A stretch of 31,240 bases of DNA from positions 1-31,240 of the forward strand of contig CAKPKP010000016.1 in NCBI GenBank assembly GCA_934167495.1, in the 5' to 3' direction. The notes beneath the pieces are model-generated. The model was not told the DNA's origin. It did not search any database and was given only the letters and a program-made list of their open reading frames with translations. The stretch comes from an uncultured Clostridia bacterium. Lineage in GTDB: Bacteria; Bacillota; Clostridia; TANB77; CAG-508. Shown piece by piece: positions 1 through 8,206 of this stretch. How positions within the stretch are numbered: position 1 is the first letter of the stretch; every line of letters begins with the position of its first letter. Position numbers and translations under genes: made by a program.

Positions 1-142
1 TAGCTTACATATAATATAACCTAAAAAAATATAAAAAAGATTTAAAATTTTATTAAATTTTTAAATCTTTTCATTTTAATGTTTTATTAATTATAAATTA
101 AATATATATTTTTGTATAATGTGCGATTTTAAATTTAAAATA

Positions 143-328
143 TTATTTTATTTCTTCATCTATTATATTTCTTTTTGCAACTGTTTGTCCATAGGCATTT
201 ACTACTTCTGCAAAATACTCATTTTTTCCTCTTACATCTATAATTGTCGCTCTATTTCCATCTTTTAATTCTACTACATAGGTGTTCCATATCCACATAT
301 TTAATGTTAAAACTTCAATATTTTGCAT
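143..328 (-). CDS. Small hypothetical protein
   Basis: I do not recognise this protein. From the ATG at 328 it is 61 residues; the frame stays open to a TTG at 421 (92 residues). I prefer 328 because a GGAG lies 10 nt upstream, while the TTG has no ribosome site before it and an AAAGGAG falls inside the extended frame. The middle (YVVELKDGNRATIID) reads like a small beta-barrel module that binds a ligand or nucleic acid, but this is only an impression. No signal peptide or membrane segment is visible. It stands alone between very AT-rich stretches, with no clear terminator after it. It could be a fragment of a longer lost gene. Confidence 0.45.
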   Translation of the reverse strand: MQNIEVLTLNMWIWNTYVVELKDGNRATIIDVRGKNEYFAEVVNAYGQTVAKRNIIDEEIK

Positions 329-716
329 TTTTTCAATGCTCCAAGTTGGTCGTATTGCTTTGATTTTGTGCAAAGTTATATATCTAAATTTAGTAAGTCT
401 ATCCTCTCTACTCCTTTGCAAATTTATAAGTTTATTTAATGAATTTGAATAAAATATTATATAATATTAAATTCTACTATTTTATATTACTTTTATATTA
501 CTCAAAAAAATATTTTATAATCATAAAAATTAATATTATTTGATATATTAATTTTAAAAGTTTTTATATTTTAAAATATTTATTTAATTGTAATTCATTT
601 AAATTTTCATAAATTTAAAAAAGAATCAACTTTGATTTTAATTTTGTTACTTTGTTACATTGAATTACTAAAAGTTGAATATCCCTCTCCTCTTCTCTTA
701 TTAAATATAAAAAGCT
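329..716. other. AT-rich stretch without a recognised gene
   Basis: This stretch is almost entirely A and T. I see no open frame with a ribosome site, no tRNA-like fold and no long repeat. Bases 1-142 are similar. It may be spacer, or a decayed gene beyond recognition. Confidence 0.5.
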
Positions 717-752
717 AAAAAATGCAACTGTAAATATACAGCTGCATTTTTG
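717..752 (-). terminator. Intrinsic terminator of the 754-1167 gene
   Basis: The stem AAAAATGCAGCTG/CAGTTGCATTTTT (minus-strand reading, one G-U pair, 8-nt loop) ends in a U run and starts two bases after the stop codon. Confidence 0.85.
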
Positions 753-753
753 G

Positions 754-1167
754 TTACTCGTTTAAAGGATCATCCTCTGCTGTCGGAAACACTGGCATTT
801 TTACTAAAATTTTTCTGTGTTTATGTTTTCCTTTTGGCTGAGGAGATTCATCTAAAAATTCAAAAGAGAATTTTAAATAAGGACTTGAGGTATAAATTAT
901 ATCTACTTTTTCATCAGAATTTAAAACCATATAGCATAAATTATATACCATATCTGCTCTTTTTTTGATCTCTGTAAATAAAATAGATGGTTTATACTTA
1001 GATGCAAATTTTACTGATCCTACTTTTTTATACAAGTTAATGATTTCTTTCCGTTTAGCTAAATTACTATAGCCGCTGGTTTTTGCAGGTACAGTTCCAG
1101 TAAGAATCTGCAACCTCCATTCAATATCCTCTTTAGAAATAGTTTTAGGTGATGCTGTTAAAATCAT
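754..1167 (-). CDS. Hypothetical protein, 137 aa
   Basis: Unrecognised soluble protein of 137 residues. The start is ATG at 1167 with an AAAGGAAG site 10 nt upstream. The N-terminal half is helical and basic (AKRKEIINLYKK); the C-terminal half has a lysine/histidine-rich stretch (PKGKHKHRK) and an acidic tail. It is a single-gene unit: its own strong promoter lies at 1218-1246 and a terminator follows the stop at once. Codon use is richer in G and C than in the neighbouring rho operon and includes an in-frame CGG (codon 39), a codon not seen in the housekeeping genes here. That suggests a different origin or expression class, shared with the genes at 9069, 18418 and 30562. Confidence 0.65.
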   Translation of the reverse strand: MILTASPKTISKEDIEWRLQILTGTVPAKTSGYSNLAKRKEIINLYKKVGSVKFASKYKPSILFTEIKKRADMVYNLCYMVLNSDEKVDIIYTSSPYLKFSFEFLDESPQPKGKHKHRKILVKMPVFPTAEDDPLNE

Positions 1168-1217
1168 AGTGTATAAACTTCCTTTCTTAAGTATTAAAAT
1201 AAAGTTACCATAATATA

Positions 1218-1246
1218 ATTATACATATAAAATATTTAAAAGTCAA
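1218..1246 (-). promoter_or_regulatory. Sigma-A-type promoter for 754-1167
   Basis: TTGACT (1241-1246), a 17-bp spacer and a perfect TATAAT (1218-1223). The predicted start is near 1211, giving a 5' leader of about 45 nt. It abuts the stop of the upstream nucleotidase gene. Confidence 0.8.
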
Positions 1247-1846
1247 TTATAGATTAGTATTGAAAGATTTTTTACTTATTTTTTCATATATATCATACCA
1301 GCTAAAACATTGTGTAATATTATTTCCAGTACAATTTTGATTATATCTAGCGTTAAAACAAATTATAGGAATATAATTTGATAAACTTTCTATATTTTTA
1401 GGACTATCTTCTATCATTATTTCAATAGAATTATCTATACAATAAGGAACTTTATTTTCTGTTGTATAAATGATTTTATCATAATAAATATTATTTTTAG
1501 CTAGCCAGCTTTTAAGGATATTTCTCATTTCTTCTCCTAATGGAGTATCTTTAACTGTTTCATATCTTGCTGTAACTATATAGATTTCATTGTTTTCATC
1601 TTTTAATTTTTTTATTACTTCAGATGCATATTTTCTGGCTGGCTCATACATTATATATTCATATAAGTATTTATTCCAAAAATCATCATCTTCAAATTTG
1701 TTTAATTCAAATACATCATATGTTTCTTGAGAATATGGATTAACAATACCTTTTAAGTTATATTCATATGAATATTTACTACCACAATCTAGTTGCCATT
1801 GACATATATCTGTTAATACACCATCTACGTCTATACCTATTCTCAT
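1247..1846 (-). CDS. HAD-superfamily 5'(3')-deoxyribonucleotidase-like protein
   Basis: A 199-residue HAD hydrolase resembling the NT5C family (PF06941), which dephosphorylates nucleoside monophosphates. Motif I is IDVDGVLTD at residues 5-13, with Asp6 as nucleophile and Asp8 as acid/base. Motif II is the Thr of IVTAR near residue 93, and motif IV is the Asp pair region MIEDSPKN near residue 145. The large insert between motifs I and II is the usual helical cap. The start at 1846 has GGAGG 7 nt upstream. It begins 17 bp after the rho stop, so it is probably the last gene of that operon. The true substrate is unknown; many members annotated as nucleotidases are uncharacterised. Confidence 0.8.
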   Translation of the reverse strand: MRIGIDVDGVLTDICQWQLDCGSKYSYEYNLKGIVNPYSQETYDVFELNKFEDDDFWNKYLYEYIMYEPARKYASEVIKKLKDENNEIYIVTARYETVKDTPLGEEMRNILKSWLAKNNIYYDKIIYTTENKVPYCIDNSIEIMIEDSPKNIESLSNYIPIICFNARYNQNCTGNNITQCFSWYDIYEKISKKSFNTNL

Positions 1847-1863
1847 ATTTGTTCCTCCAAATT

Positions 1864-3186
1864 TTATTTATTTTTTAGCATTAAATTAATTTTTTCAATA
1901 AATTCTTCATTATTTTTAGTATTCATTATTAATTTCATAAGTTGTTCTGTCATATCTATAGTATTCATTTTGGACATATTTTTTCTTAAAGCAAAGACTG
2001 TTTCTAATTCTTTTGGAGTTAATAATAAATCTTCTCTTCTTGTACCAGATTTATTAATATCAATTGCAGGGAATATTCTTTTTTCTGATAATGATCTATC
2101 TAAGTGAACTTCCATATTCCCTGTACCTTTAAATTCTTCAAATATTACATCATCCATTCTACTTCCTGTTTCTACTAATGCTGTAGCAAGAATTGTTAAA
2201 CTACCAGCATTTTCTGTATTTCTTGCTGCACCAAAGAATCTTTTTGGTTTATGTAATGCTGAAGGATCAAAACCTCCAGATAAAGTTTTACCAGATGAGG
2301 GTACAACTAAGTTATAGGCTCTAGCTAAACGTGTTATACTGTCTAATAATATTACAACATCTTTTTTCTGTTCAGTTAGTCTTTTGGCTCTTTCTAAGAC
2401 CATTTCTGCAACTTTAACATGATGTTCTGGTTGTTCATCAAATGTAGAATATATAACATCTCCTCTTATTGATCTTTTCATATCTGTTACTTCTTCTGGT
2501 CTTTCATCTATAAGAAGGACGATAAGTTCTACTTCTGGATTATTTTCTGTTATACTATTTGCAATTTTCTTTAAAATAGTAGTTTTTCCGGCTTTTGGAG
2601 GAGCTACAATCATACCTCTTTGACCTTTTCCGATAGGTGATAATAAATCCATTATACGCATTGTGTATTCAGTTGATTTTGTTTCTAGTTTTAATCTTTT
2701 ATTTGGATATATAGGAATTAAATCATCAAAAGTTGTTCTTTTCATTGAGCTTTCAGGATGTTGTCCGTTAACTTCTCCAACATATATTAATGCTGGAAAT
2801 TTTTCCCCTTCTTTTGGTGTTCTAGTTATACCTTTTATTTTATCTCCAGTATTTAACTTGAATCTTCTTATTTGGATTGGTGATACATACACATCTTTAG
2901 GTGTTGGTAAGTAGTTTTCTCCTCTTAAAAATCCATATCCATCTGGTAAGACTTCAAGTATTCCTTCAATTATTTTATCATCTTCATTTGTTATTTTATA
3001 ACCTAATTCTTGTCCATTTTCAGAAGTAGTATTAATAGATTCATTTACAATAGTATTTGATAAATTAATGTTTTCTTTAGATAATAAATCAATTAATTCA
3101 TCTTTTTTTAATTTAGTTACTCCTTCTATGCCGTTATCTTTTGCTAAAGTTTTTAACTCTGTAACAGTTAAGTCTTCTAATTTCAT
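1864..3186 (-). CDS. rho: Transcription termination factor Rho
   Basis: Hexameric RNA-dependent ATPase/translocase that ends transcription of untranslated RNA. Residues 1-45 are the Rho N-terminal (SAP-like) domain. Residues about 65-135 form the cold-shock RNA-binding fold (VLPDGYGFLR). The ATPase core follows: Walker A APPKAGKTT near 193-201, Walker B VVILLDS near 278, Q-loop SSGKTLSGG and R-loop GTGNMEV. I place the start at 3186 because AGGGGG lies six bases before that ATG; the upstream in-frame TTG at 3204 would overlap this site. The resulting 440 residues fit Rho without a large N-terminal insert. It lies 123 bp downstream of divIC, with a 12-bp hairpin at the divIC stop between them, and leads into the HAD gene. 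Confidence 0.97.
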   Translation of the reverse strand: MKLEDLTVTELKTLAKDNGIEGVTKLKKDELIDLLSKENINLSNTIVNESINTTSENGQELGYKITNEDDKIIEGILEVLPDGYGFLRGENYLPTPKDVYVSPIQIRRFKLNTGDKIKGITRTPKEGEKFPALIYVGEVNGQHPESSMKRTTFDDLIPIYPNKRLKLETKSTEYTMRIMDLLSPIGKGQRGMIVAPPKAGKTTILKKIANSITENNPEVELIVLLIDERPEEVTDMKRSIRGDVIYSTFDEQPEHHVKVAEMVLERAKRLTEQKKDVVILLDSITRLARAYNLVVPSSGKTLSGGFDPSALHKPKRFFGAARNTENAGSLTILATALVETGSRMDDVIFEEFKGTGNMEVHLDRSLSEKRIFPAIDINKSGTRREDLLLTPKELETVFALRKNMSKMNTIDMTEQLMKLIMNTKNNEEFIEKINLMLKNK

Positions 3187-3280
3187 ATAAAGCCCCCTAT
3201 TCAATTTTAATTTTTTGGAAATTTTTATTTTAAGAATAAAATATAATTTAGAATCTTAGAATTTAATAAATGCTTAAATA

Positions 3281-3317
3281 GTAAATAACTATACTTTAAA
3301 TGTGCATAGTTATTTAC
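3281..3317 (-). terminator. Hairpin at the end of divIC
   Basis: A perfect 12-bp stem (3281-3292 with 3306-3317) and a 13-nt loop; the divIC stop codon lies within the stem. The tail on the minus strand is A/T mixed without a solid U run, so it is either a weak terminator/attenuator ahead of rho or an mRNA processing signal. Confidence 0.5.
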
Positions 3318-3615
3318 TTGTATCTATAAATACACTTTCGTATGGATAATACATACCTAATTTTTCCCTAGCTACTTTTTCTATATATTCAGAAGAATTA
3401 ACATTTTCTAATGTTGCTTGTAAATCTTCTTTTTTGCCTGATAAGTCTTCAATTTGATTTTCATAATATTTTTTTTCATTTTTATATGCATTAAGTTTTG
3501 TTTGTTGATTTGAGAAAACACAAACAAAATATAATAATAATATTCCTATAAATATCTTATCGTAAATTTTTTTTGTTTTAAAAAACTTCATCATGTGTAT
3601 AATCGCTCCAATCAT
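3310..3615 (-). CDS. divIC: Septum formation initiator, DivIC/FtsB family
   Basis: A small bitopic membrane protein of the divisome. A short cytoplasmic N-terminus is followed by one membrane helix (FIGILLLYFVCVFS, residues about 22-36) and an extracytoplasmic coiled coil (residues about 37-75), then the conserved tail KVAREKLGMYYP typical of the family. The length (101) is normal. The start is uncertain: ATG at 3615 has a weak AAGG, while two in-frame ATGs at 3594 and 3591 lie behind a GGAG. It follows yabQ in the order known from Bacillus (yabP-yabQ-divIC), which supports the name. Confidence 0.9.
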   Translation of the reverse strand: MIGAIIHMMKFFKTKKIYDKIFIGILLLYFVCVFSNQQTKLNAYKNEKKYYENQIEDLSGKKEDLQATLENVNSSEYIEKVAREKLGMYYPYESVFIDTSK

Positions 3616-3650
3616 TTTTTAACCTTATTAATATAATACTACATTTATAA

Positions 3651-4139
3651 TTATAATCCTTCTTTTATATTCATTTTTTTTGATTTTTTTGTAATATATT
3701 TGGAAAATTTGATTGAAAAATTTTTAGATATGTTTCTAATATTTATAGATATAAATGTAATTGGTCTAAATAATAACTTTTTTAGTATTTTTAAAGGAAT
3801 AATTAGTATATTTATTATAAGTTTTTTTACAAAATTACTAAATTTATAACCTATTATAACAAAAAAACGACTAAATGTCAAAATATATGTGATAATTCCT
3901 AAAGAAATTGCTATAAACATATATAAACGTATTTCTCCATTATTAAAAATAAAAATAGAATATATTAAGATTAATCCGCTAATAATCCAAAAACATATAT
4001 CTTCTATATATGTTAAAAAATCAGGGGTTTTAAACAATTTTCGTATTATTCTGAATATATCAAATATTAATCCAATTAGAATACCTGTTGCACAAAATAT
4101 AATAAATAAATATGCTTGATTTAAAGTAGAAACTTGCAT
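3651..4139 (-). CDS. yabQ: Spore cortex biosynthesis protein YabQ
   Basis: An integral membrane protein needed in Bacillus for the spore cortex. It has several hydrophobic segments: residues about 8-27 (AYLFIIFCATGILIGLIF), 47-65, 72-90, then amphipathic stretches, and a very basic C-terminal tail. The family signature region GLIFDIFRIIRK follows the first helix. AAAGGTGA precedes the ATG at 4139. It lies 13 bp after yabP and 35 bp before divIC. Its presence implies endospore formation. Confidence 0.9.
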   Translation of the reverse strand: MQVSTLNQAYLFIIFCATGILIGLIFDIFRIIRKLFKTPDFLTYIEDICFWIISGLILIYSIFIFNNGEIRLYMFIAISLGIITYILTFSRFFVIIGYKFSNFVKKLIINILIIPLKILKKLLFRPITFISINIRNISKNFSIKFSKYITKKSKKMNIKEGL

Positions 4140-4152
4140 ATAAAATCACCTT

Positions 4153-4452
4153 TTATTTAAATATTTTTCCTAATAAATTTGAGGATTTTTTTTCTAATTC
4201 TTTATTTGAATATGTTAAACTTGAAATTTCACCTTCTATTATTACTTCTGATGTGTCTATACTTAGTTTATTTATATGTAAATCTTCACCTTTGACTGTT
4301 AACAAGCCTAATTCTGTTTCTAAAATTACTATTTGATCGTCAAAACTTAATACATCTAACACTCCTGAAATATTTAGCTTTTTTCTATTTTCTAAAACTA
4401 TATTTTGAATAACATTAGTTGAAATTGAATTTATTTTTTTATCTTCTATCAT
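4153..4452 (-). CDS. yabP: Sporulation protein YabP
   Basis: A 99-residue YabP/YqfC-family protein, required with YabQ for cortex formation. The core motif NRKKLNISGVLDVLSFDD (residues about 23-40) and the following LETELGLLTVKGEDLHINKL match the family beta-rich fold. I start at the ATG at 4452 because GTGGAGGT lies five bases upstream; the longer in-frame start at 4464 would overlap it. A 7-bp inverted repeat at 4471-4489 lies just upstream and could be an operator or part of the leader. I could not identify a convincing sigma-E promoter by eye. Confidence 0.9.
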   Translation of the reverse strand: MIEDKKINSISTNVIQNIVLENRKKLNISGVLDVLSFDDQIVILETELGLLTVKGEDLHINKLSIDTSEVIIEGEISSLTYSNKELEKKSSNLLGKIFK

Positions 4453-4536
4453 AATAACCTCCACTTTTCTATCAAATAATTAATTTGATATGTTTTTAGC
4501 TACATGATATATATATATTCATAAGGCAAAAATTTA

Positions 4537-4558
4537 GAACATAAAATATTTTATGCTC
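4537..4558 (-). terminator. Weak terminator-like hairpin after 4551-4955
   Basis: GAGCATAAA/TTTATGTTC with a 4-nt loop, followed on the minus strand by a mixed A/U tail. The stem is almost all A-U, so termination is doubtful. Confidence 0.35.
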
Positions 4559-4955
4559 TTTCATCTTCATTATAAATTTTTGTTTCTTTAGAATTTAATT
4601 GATTTTCTCTTGTAACAAAGTTAATACTTTCAGCAAAGTTTTCTAATTTTTCTTTTTCATACTTTGGTTTTACATTTTCTAAATAATGATTTGTAGCATC
4701 AAGTACAAATTTATATATAGCATCATCATTATCTTTTATTGATTCTAAGTAAGGTTTTGTTAGTTTATATTTATATTCTGACATTAACATTATACGCATT
4801 TGAGCCATTAGTTTTATTTCTGTTTCATAAATAGGATAGGGTGCAAAAATTTTTAAAGAATCTAATTGTCGTATATCCCCTAAATACGGAAACTCTTTCC
4901 ATATACATAATATATCTCTTTTCTTATTTCTTACATTTTCTTTTTCCACTTTCAT
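4551..4955 (-). CDS. Hypothetical protein upstream of yabP
   Basis: Unrecognised soluble protein of 134 residues, probably mostly helical (EIKLMAQMRIMLMSEYKYKL; then NHYLENVKPKYEKEKLENF). No signal peptide, membrane segment or metal motif is seen. The start at 4955 has GGCGGTGA just upstream, an unusually short spacing. It has its own sigma-A-type promoter at 4983-5011, divergent from the suf promoter. It lies 98 bp before yabP with only a weak hairpin between, so it may be read through into the sporulation genes. Confidence 0.7.
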   Translation of the reverse strand: MKVEKENVRNKKRDILCIWKEFPYLGDIRQLDSLKIFAPYPIYETEIKLMAQMRIMLMSEYKYKLTKPYLESIKDNDDAIYKFVLDATNHYLENVKPKYEKEKLENFAESINFVTRENQLNSKETKIYNEDERA

Positions 4956-4982
4956 TCACCGCCATTTAATTAAATATATAAT

Positions 4983-5011
4983 AATATACCATAAATCACC
5001 AAAAAGTGCAA
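4983..5011 (-). promoter_or_regulatory. Promoter for the 4551-4955 gene
   Basis: TTGCAC (5006-5011), a 17-bp spacer, then TATATT (4983-4988) preceded by TGG, an extended -10. Confidence 0.7.
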
Positions 5012-5030
5012 CAATAATAATTTCACAATA

Positions 5031-5058
5031 TTGACAAATAATATAATTATGTTAAAAT
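5031..5058 (+). promoter_or_regulatory. Promoter of the sufCB operon
   Basis: A perfect TTGACA at 5031-5036, a 16-bp spacer, and TAAAAT at 5053-5058 preceded by TGT (extended -10). The leader to sufC is about 28 nt, so no room is left for a riboswitch. AAGGAG sits at 5081-5086. Confidence 0.85.
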
Positions 5059-5092
5059 TATAAGCGAACAAATTTATGTAAAGGAGTTAGAA

Positions 5093-5815
5093 ATGTTAGA
5101 ATTAAACCATATATTTTTTGAAAGAGATAACAGAAAAATATTAAATGATATAAATTTAAAAATAGATACTGGCAAGTTTGTTGCAATTACTGGTCCTAAC
5201 GGTTCTGGTAAATCAACACTTGCTAAAATAATAATGGGAATTGAAAATCCTGATGAAGGAACAATTATATTTAATGGAAAGGATATTACAAATTTATCAA
5301 TTACTGAAAGAGCTAATTTAGGTATTGGTTTTGCTTTTCAGCAACCTGTAAAATTTAAAGGATTGACAGTTAGAGATTTAATTTGTTTATCTGCCAAAAA
5401 AGAGCTTTCTTTTCATGAAGTATGTCAGTATTTATCAGATGTTGGATTATGTGCTAAAGAATATGTTGATAGACAATTAGATGCAAGCTTATCTGGTGGA
5501 GAACTTAAAAGAATTGAAATAGCTATGCTTTCTGCAAAAAAATCTATGCTTACAATTTTTGATGAACCAGAAGCTGGAATTGACTTATGGAGTTTTAATA
5601 ATTTAATAAATGTTTTTGAGAAAATGCATAACGAAATTAATGGTTCTATAGTTGTAATATCTCATCAAGAGAAAATTTTAAACATTGCAGATTATATTGT
5701 TTTAATTGCAAATGGCAAAGTTCAAGCAGTTGGAACTCAAGAAGAGATATCCCCTATTCTTCAATTAAAGTCAAAAAATTGTAAATTTTTCAAGGAGGAT
5801 TCAATAAATGGATAA
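5093..5815 (+). CDS. sufC: Fe-S cluster assembly ATPase SufC
   Basis: An ABC-type ATPase that is not a transporter; it drives Fe-S cluster assembly on the SufB scaffold in the cytoplasm. Walker A GPNGSGKS is at residues 34-41, the signature LSGGE at 133-137, Walker B with the catalytic pair DE at 157-158, and the switch His at 191 (VISHQ). Length (240) is typical. AAGGAG precedes the ATG at 5093. The stop overlaps the sufB start by 8 bp, implying translational coupling. There is no sufS, sufU or sufD next to it, so this is the minimal two-gene arrangement. Confidence 0.96.
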   Translation: MLELNHIFFERDNRKILNDINLKIDTGKFVAITGPNGSGKSTLAKIIMGIENPDEGTIIFNGKDITNLSITERANLGIGFAFQQPVKFKGLTVRDLICLSAKKELSFHEVCQYLSDVGLCAKEYVDRQLDASLSGGELKRIEIAMLSAKKSMLTIFDEPEAGIDLWSFNNLINVFEKMHNEINGSIVVISHQEKILNIADYIVLIANGKVQAVGTQEEISPILQLKSKNCKFFKEDSING

Positions 5816-6725
5816 TATAGAAAAAAACTTATTAAAAGAAATTGCAAATATTGAGAAAACTCCTATAGGAGCTTACAATATAAGAAAAAATGGTAAAGGC
5901 GTTGAAAGAAATACAACTGAAAATATTGATATTGTTACAAAAAAAGATAAGCCCGGTATAGATATTTATATAAAAGAAGGAACTAAAAATGAAAGTGTTC
6001 ATATTCCTGTTATTATAACAGAATCTGGTTTAACAGATGTTGTGTATAATGATTTTTATGTTGGCAAAAACGCTGATGTTGTTATTGTTGCCGGATGTGG
6101 AATTCACAATAGTTCTTGTGAAACTTCTGAACATGATGGAATCCATAGTTTCTACCTAGAAGAAGGTGCAAAAGTAAAATATATAGAAAAACATTATGGC
6201 GAAGGTGAAGGAACTGGAAAAAGAATACTAAATCCAATTACAAATATAAATTTAAAAAGTGGTGCTACATTAGAAATGGAAACTGTTCAAATAAAAGGTG
6301 TTGATTCTACTGTTCGTGAAACTGAAGCTGTTTTATATGATAACACTAATTTGGTTATTACAGAGAAAATTTTAACTCATGATGACCAATTTGCACAAAC
6401 TTCTTTTGATGTAGAGCTATGCGGTGAAAATGCTAGTACACATGTAACTTCTCGTTCAATTGCACAAGATAATTCTTCTCAAACATTCATGTCAAAAATA
6501 TATGGAAATACAAAATGTTTTGCTCATGTTGAATGTGATGCAATTATTATGAATAATGCTTCAGTTCAAGCAATACCAGAAATTACTGCTAATTGTGTTG
6601 ATGCTAACCTTATACACGAAGCTGCTATTGGTAAGATTGCTGGAGAGCAAGTTACAAAACTTATGACTTTAGGTCTTACTGAAAAGGAAGCCGAAGAAGA
6701 AATTATAAATGGTTTCTTAAAATAA
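5808..6725 (+). CDS. sufB: SufB/SufD-family scaffold protein, minimal SmsB type
   Basis: Scaffold component of the Suf machinery. At 305 residues it is much shorter than enteric SufB (about 495) and fits the short SufB-like proteins found in archaea and anaerobic bacteria as a sufC-sufB pair (SMS type). Visible features are the beta-helix core (residues about 70-250), a cysteine/histidine patch GCGIHNSSC near residues 101-109, and the conserved C-terminal block HEAAIGKIAGEQ near 269-280, whose His is usual in the family. AAGGAGG at 5792-5798 serves its ATG inside the end of sufC. Whether it acts as a homodimer with SufC is inference from the family. Confidence 0.9.
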   Translation: MDNIEKNLLKEIANIEKTPIGAYNIRKNGKGVERNTTENIDIVTKKDKPGIDIYIKEGTKNESVHIPVIITESGLTDVVYNDFYVGKNADVVIVAGCGIHNSSCETSEHDGIHSFYLEEGAKVKYIEKHYGEGEGTGKRILNPITNINLKSGATLEMETVQIKGVDSTVRETEAVLYDNTNLVITEKILTHDDQFAQTSFDVELCGENASTHVTSRSIAQDNSSQTFMSKIYGNTKCFAHVECDAIIMNNASVQAIPEITANCVDANLIHEAAIGKIAGEQVTKLMTLGLTEKEAEEEIINGFLK

Positions 6726-6754
6726 TTGATTTTTAAATTATATTATCATATAAT
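6726..6754 (+). promoter_or_regulatory. Promoter of the dapA-HD-dapB operon
   Basis: TTGATT at 6726-6731, a 17-bp spacer and a perfect TATAAT at 6749-6754, immediately after the sufB stop. The leader is about 35 nt, too short for a lysine riboswitch. Confidence 0.8.
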
Positions 6755-6795
6755 ACTTTTATAAAAAATATATTATAGTAAAGGAGAAATGTTGT

Positions 6796-7686
6796 ATGAA
6801 AAAAATTATTTTTAAAGGCTGTGGTACAGCTATTGTTACTCCATTTATAGACGAAGAGCATGTGAATTTTGATGAATTTAGAAAAATGTTAGAATTTCAA
6901 ATTTCTGAAGGTATTGATAGTATTATTGTATGTGGTACTACTGGAGAATCTTCTACTATGTCTTTAGAAGAAAGAAAACAAACTATAAAATTTGCAATTG
7001 ATGTAGTTAATAAAAGAGTTCCAGTTATAGCTGGTACTGGTGCAAATTGTACGAAATCCGCTATAGAAATGACAAAATATGCTGAAAGTGTTGGTGCTGA
7101 TGGTGCTTTAATAGTAACTCCTTATTATAATAAAACAACTCAAGCTGGATTGATAGAACATTATAAAAAAATAGCCTCTTCTACCCTACTTCCTATTATT
7201 TTATATAATGTACCTGGTAGAACTGGTGTTAATATATTACCTGAAACTTGCAAAGAACTTTCTAAAGTAGAAAATATAGTAGCAATTAAAGAAGCTAGTG
7301 GAAATATATCACAAGTAGCAGAAATTGCCGATTTATGTGGAAAAGATTTAGCAATCTATTCTGGAAATGATGACCAAATAGTACCTATTCTTTCACTTGG
7401 TGGATTAGGCGTTATTTCAGTGCTTTCAAATATAGTTCCAAAGGAAACTCATGAAATTGTATATGAATTTATGAATAATAATATTTCTAAGTCTTTAGAA
7501 CTTCAAATAAAATATTTAAAATTAATTAAAGCGTTATTTTGTGAAGTAAATCCAATTCCAGTAAAAGCAGGTTTAAATATGATTGGATTCAATGCTGGAA
7601 CTCCTAGACTTCCATTAGTTGAAATGAGCGAAAATGGTAAAAATAAACTTAATACCCAATTATTGAACTTGGGATTAATTAAATAA
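6796..7686 (+). CDS. dapA: 4-hydroxy-tetrahydrodipicolinate synthase
   Basis: Condenses pyruvate with aspartate semialdehyde, the first committed step to diaminopimelate and lysine; in spore formers the route also feeds dipicolinate. A TIM-barrel lyase of normal length (296). GTTGES at 47-52 holds the Thr of the proton relay, YNVPGRTG at 137-144 the catalytic Tyr, and IKEASGN has the Schiff-base Lys165. AAAGGAG lies 9 bp before the ATG. It is followed by an HD-domain gene and dapB in one unit. Confidence 0.96.
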   Translation: MKKIIFKGCGTAIVTPFIDEEHVNFDEFRKMLEFQISEGIDSIIVCGTTGESSTMSLEERKQTIKFAIDVVNKRVPVIAGTGANCTKSAIEMTKYAESVGADGALIVTPYYNKTTQAGLIEHYKKIASSTLLPIILYNVPGRTGVNILPETCKELSKVENIVAIKEASGNISQVAEIADLCGKDLAIYSGNDDQIVPILSLGGLGVISVLSNIVPKETHEIVYEFMNNNISKSLELQIKYLKLIKALFCEVNPIPVKAGLNMIGFNAGTPRLPLVEMSENGKNKLNTQLLNLGLIK

Positions 7687-7730
7687 TATGCTATAATAAA
7701 CACAAATGAATTTCCGGAGTGATAATAAAA

Positions 7731-8204
7731 ATGATAGATAATGAAGAATTTGCTCAAATATTAAAAGACATTATTAGAAATGATACTGTAAAAAAATTAA
7801 AATATTTTAGGCAACATTATAATACTTCAAGATACACACATTGTTTAAATGTTGCCTACTATACATATGTTTTCTGTAAAAAGCATAATTTAGATTATGT
7901 TTCTGCAACAAAAGCTGCTATGCTACATGACTTATTTCTTTATGATTGGAGAGAAAAACAAAAAGATATAAAAGGATTACATGGCTTTGTACACCCAAGA
8001 ATTGCATTACAGAATTCCCTAGAACTATTTGAATTAAATGGCATGCAAAAAGATATAATTCTTAAACATATGTGGCCATTAACAGTAATTCCACCAAGAT
8101 ATATTGAAAGTTTAGTCGTTTCTTGTGCAGATAAATATAGTGCTTTAATTGAGTGCATAAAGTATATGAAACTACAAAAAAATATAAAAATAAAGGAGTC
8201 ATAA
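7731..8204 (+). CDS. HD-domain phosphohydrolase-like protein
   Basis: A 157-residue helical protein with HD-superfamily metal ligands: His37 (RYTHCLN), the His66-Asp67 pair (AAMLHD), a His in GLHGFVHP, and a C-terminal Asp (SCADKYSAL). These fit a small uncharacterised HD phosphohydrolase related to the YedJ/RelA-like HD groups; the substrate is unknown. I start at ATG 7731, behind CGGAG; the in-frame GTG at 7719 overlaps that ribosome site. It lies between dapA and dapB, two bases before the dapB start, and its last codons contain the dapB ribosome site, so it is translated with the lysine genes. Whether it acts in that pathway is not shown. Confidence 0.8.
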   Translation: MIDNEEFAQILKDIIRNDTVKKLKYFRQHYNTSRYTHCLNVAYYTYVFCKKHNLDYVSATKAAMLHDLFLYDWREKQKDIKGLHGFVHPRIALQNSLELFELNGMQKDIILKHMWPLTVIPPRYIESLVVSCADKYSALIECIKYMKLQKNIKIKES

Positions 8205-8206
8205 TT

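Noticed and set aside
754..1167. Toxin-antitoxin module
   Set aside because: It is a single gene with its own promoter and terminator; no partner gene and no toxin motif are visible.
3187..3204. Longer Rho N-terminus from a TTG
   Set aside because: It overlaps the AGGGGG ribosome site that serves the ATG at 3186.
6726..6795. Lysine riboswitch ahead of dapA
   Set aside because: Only about 35 nt of leader follow the promoter, far too short, and no conserved core is seen.
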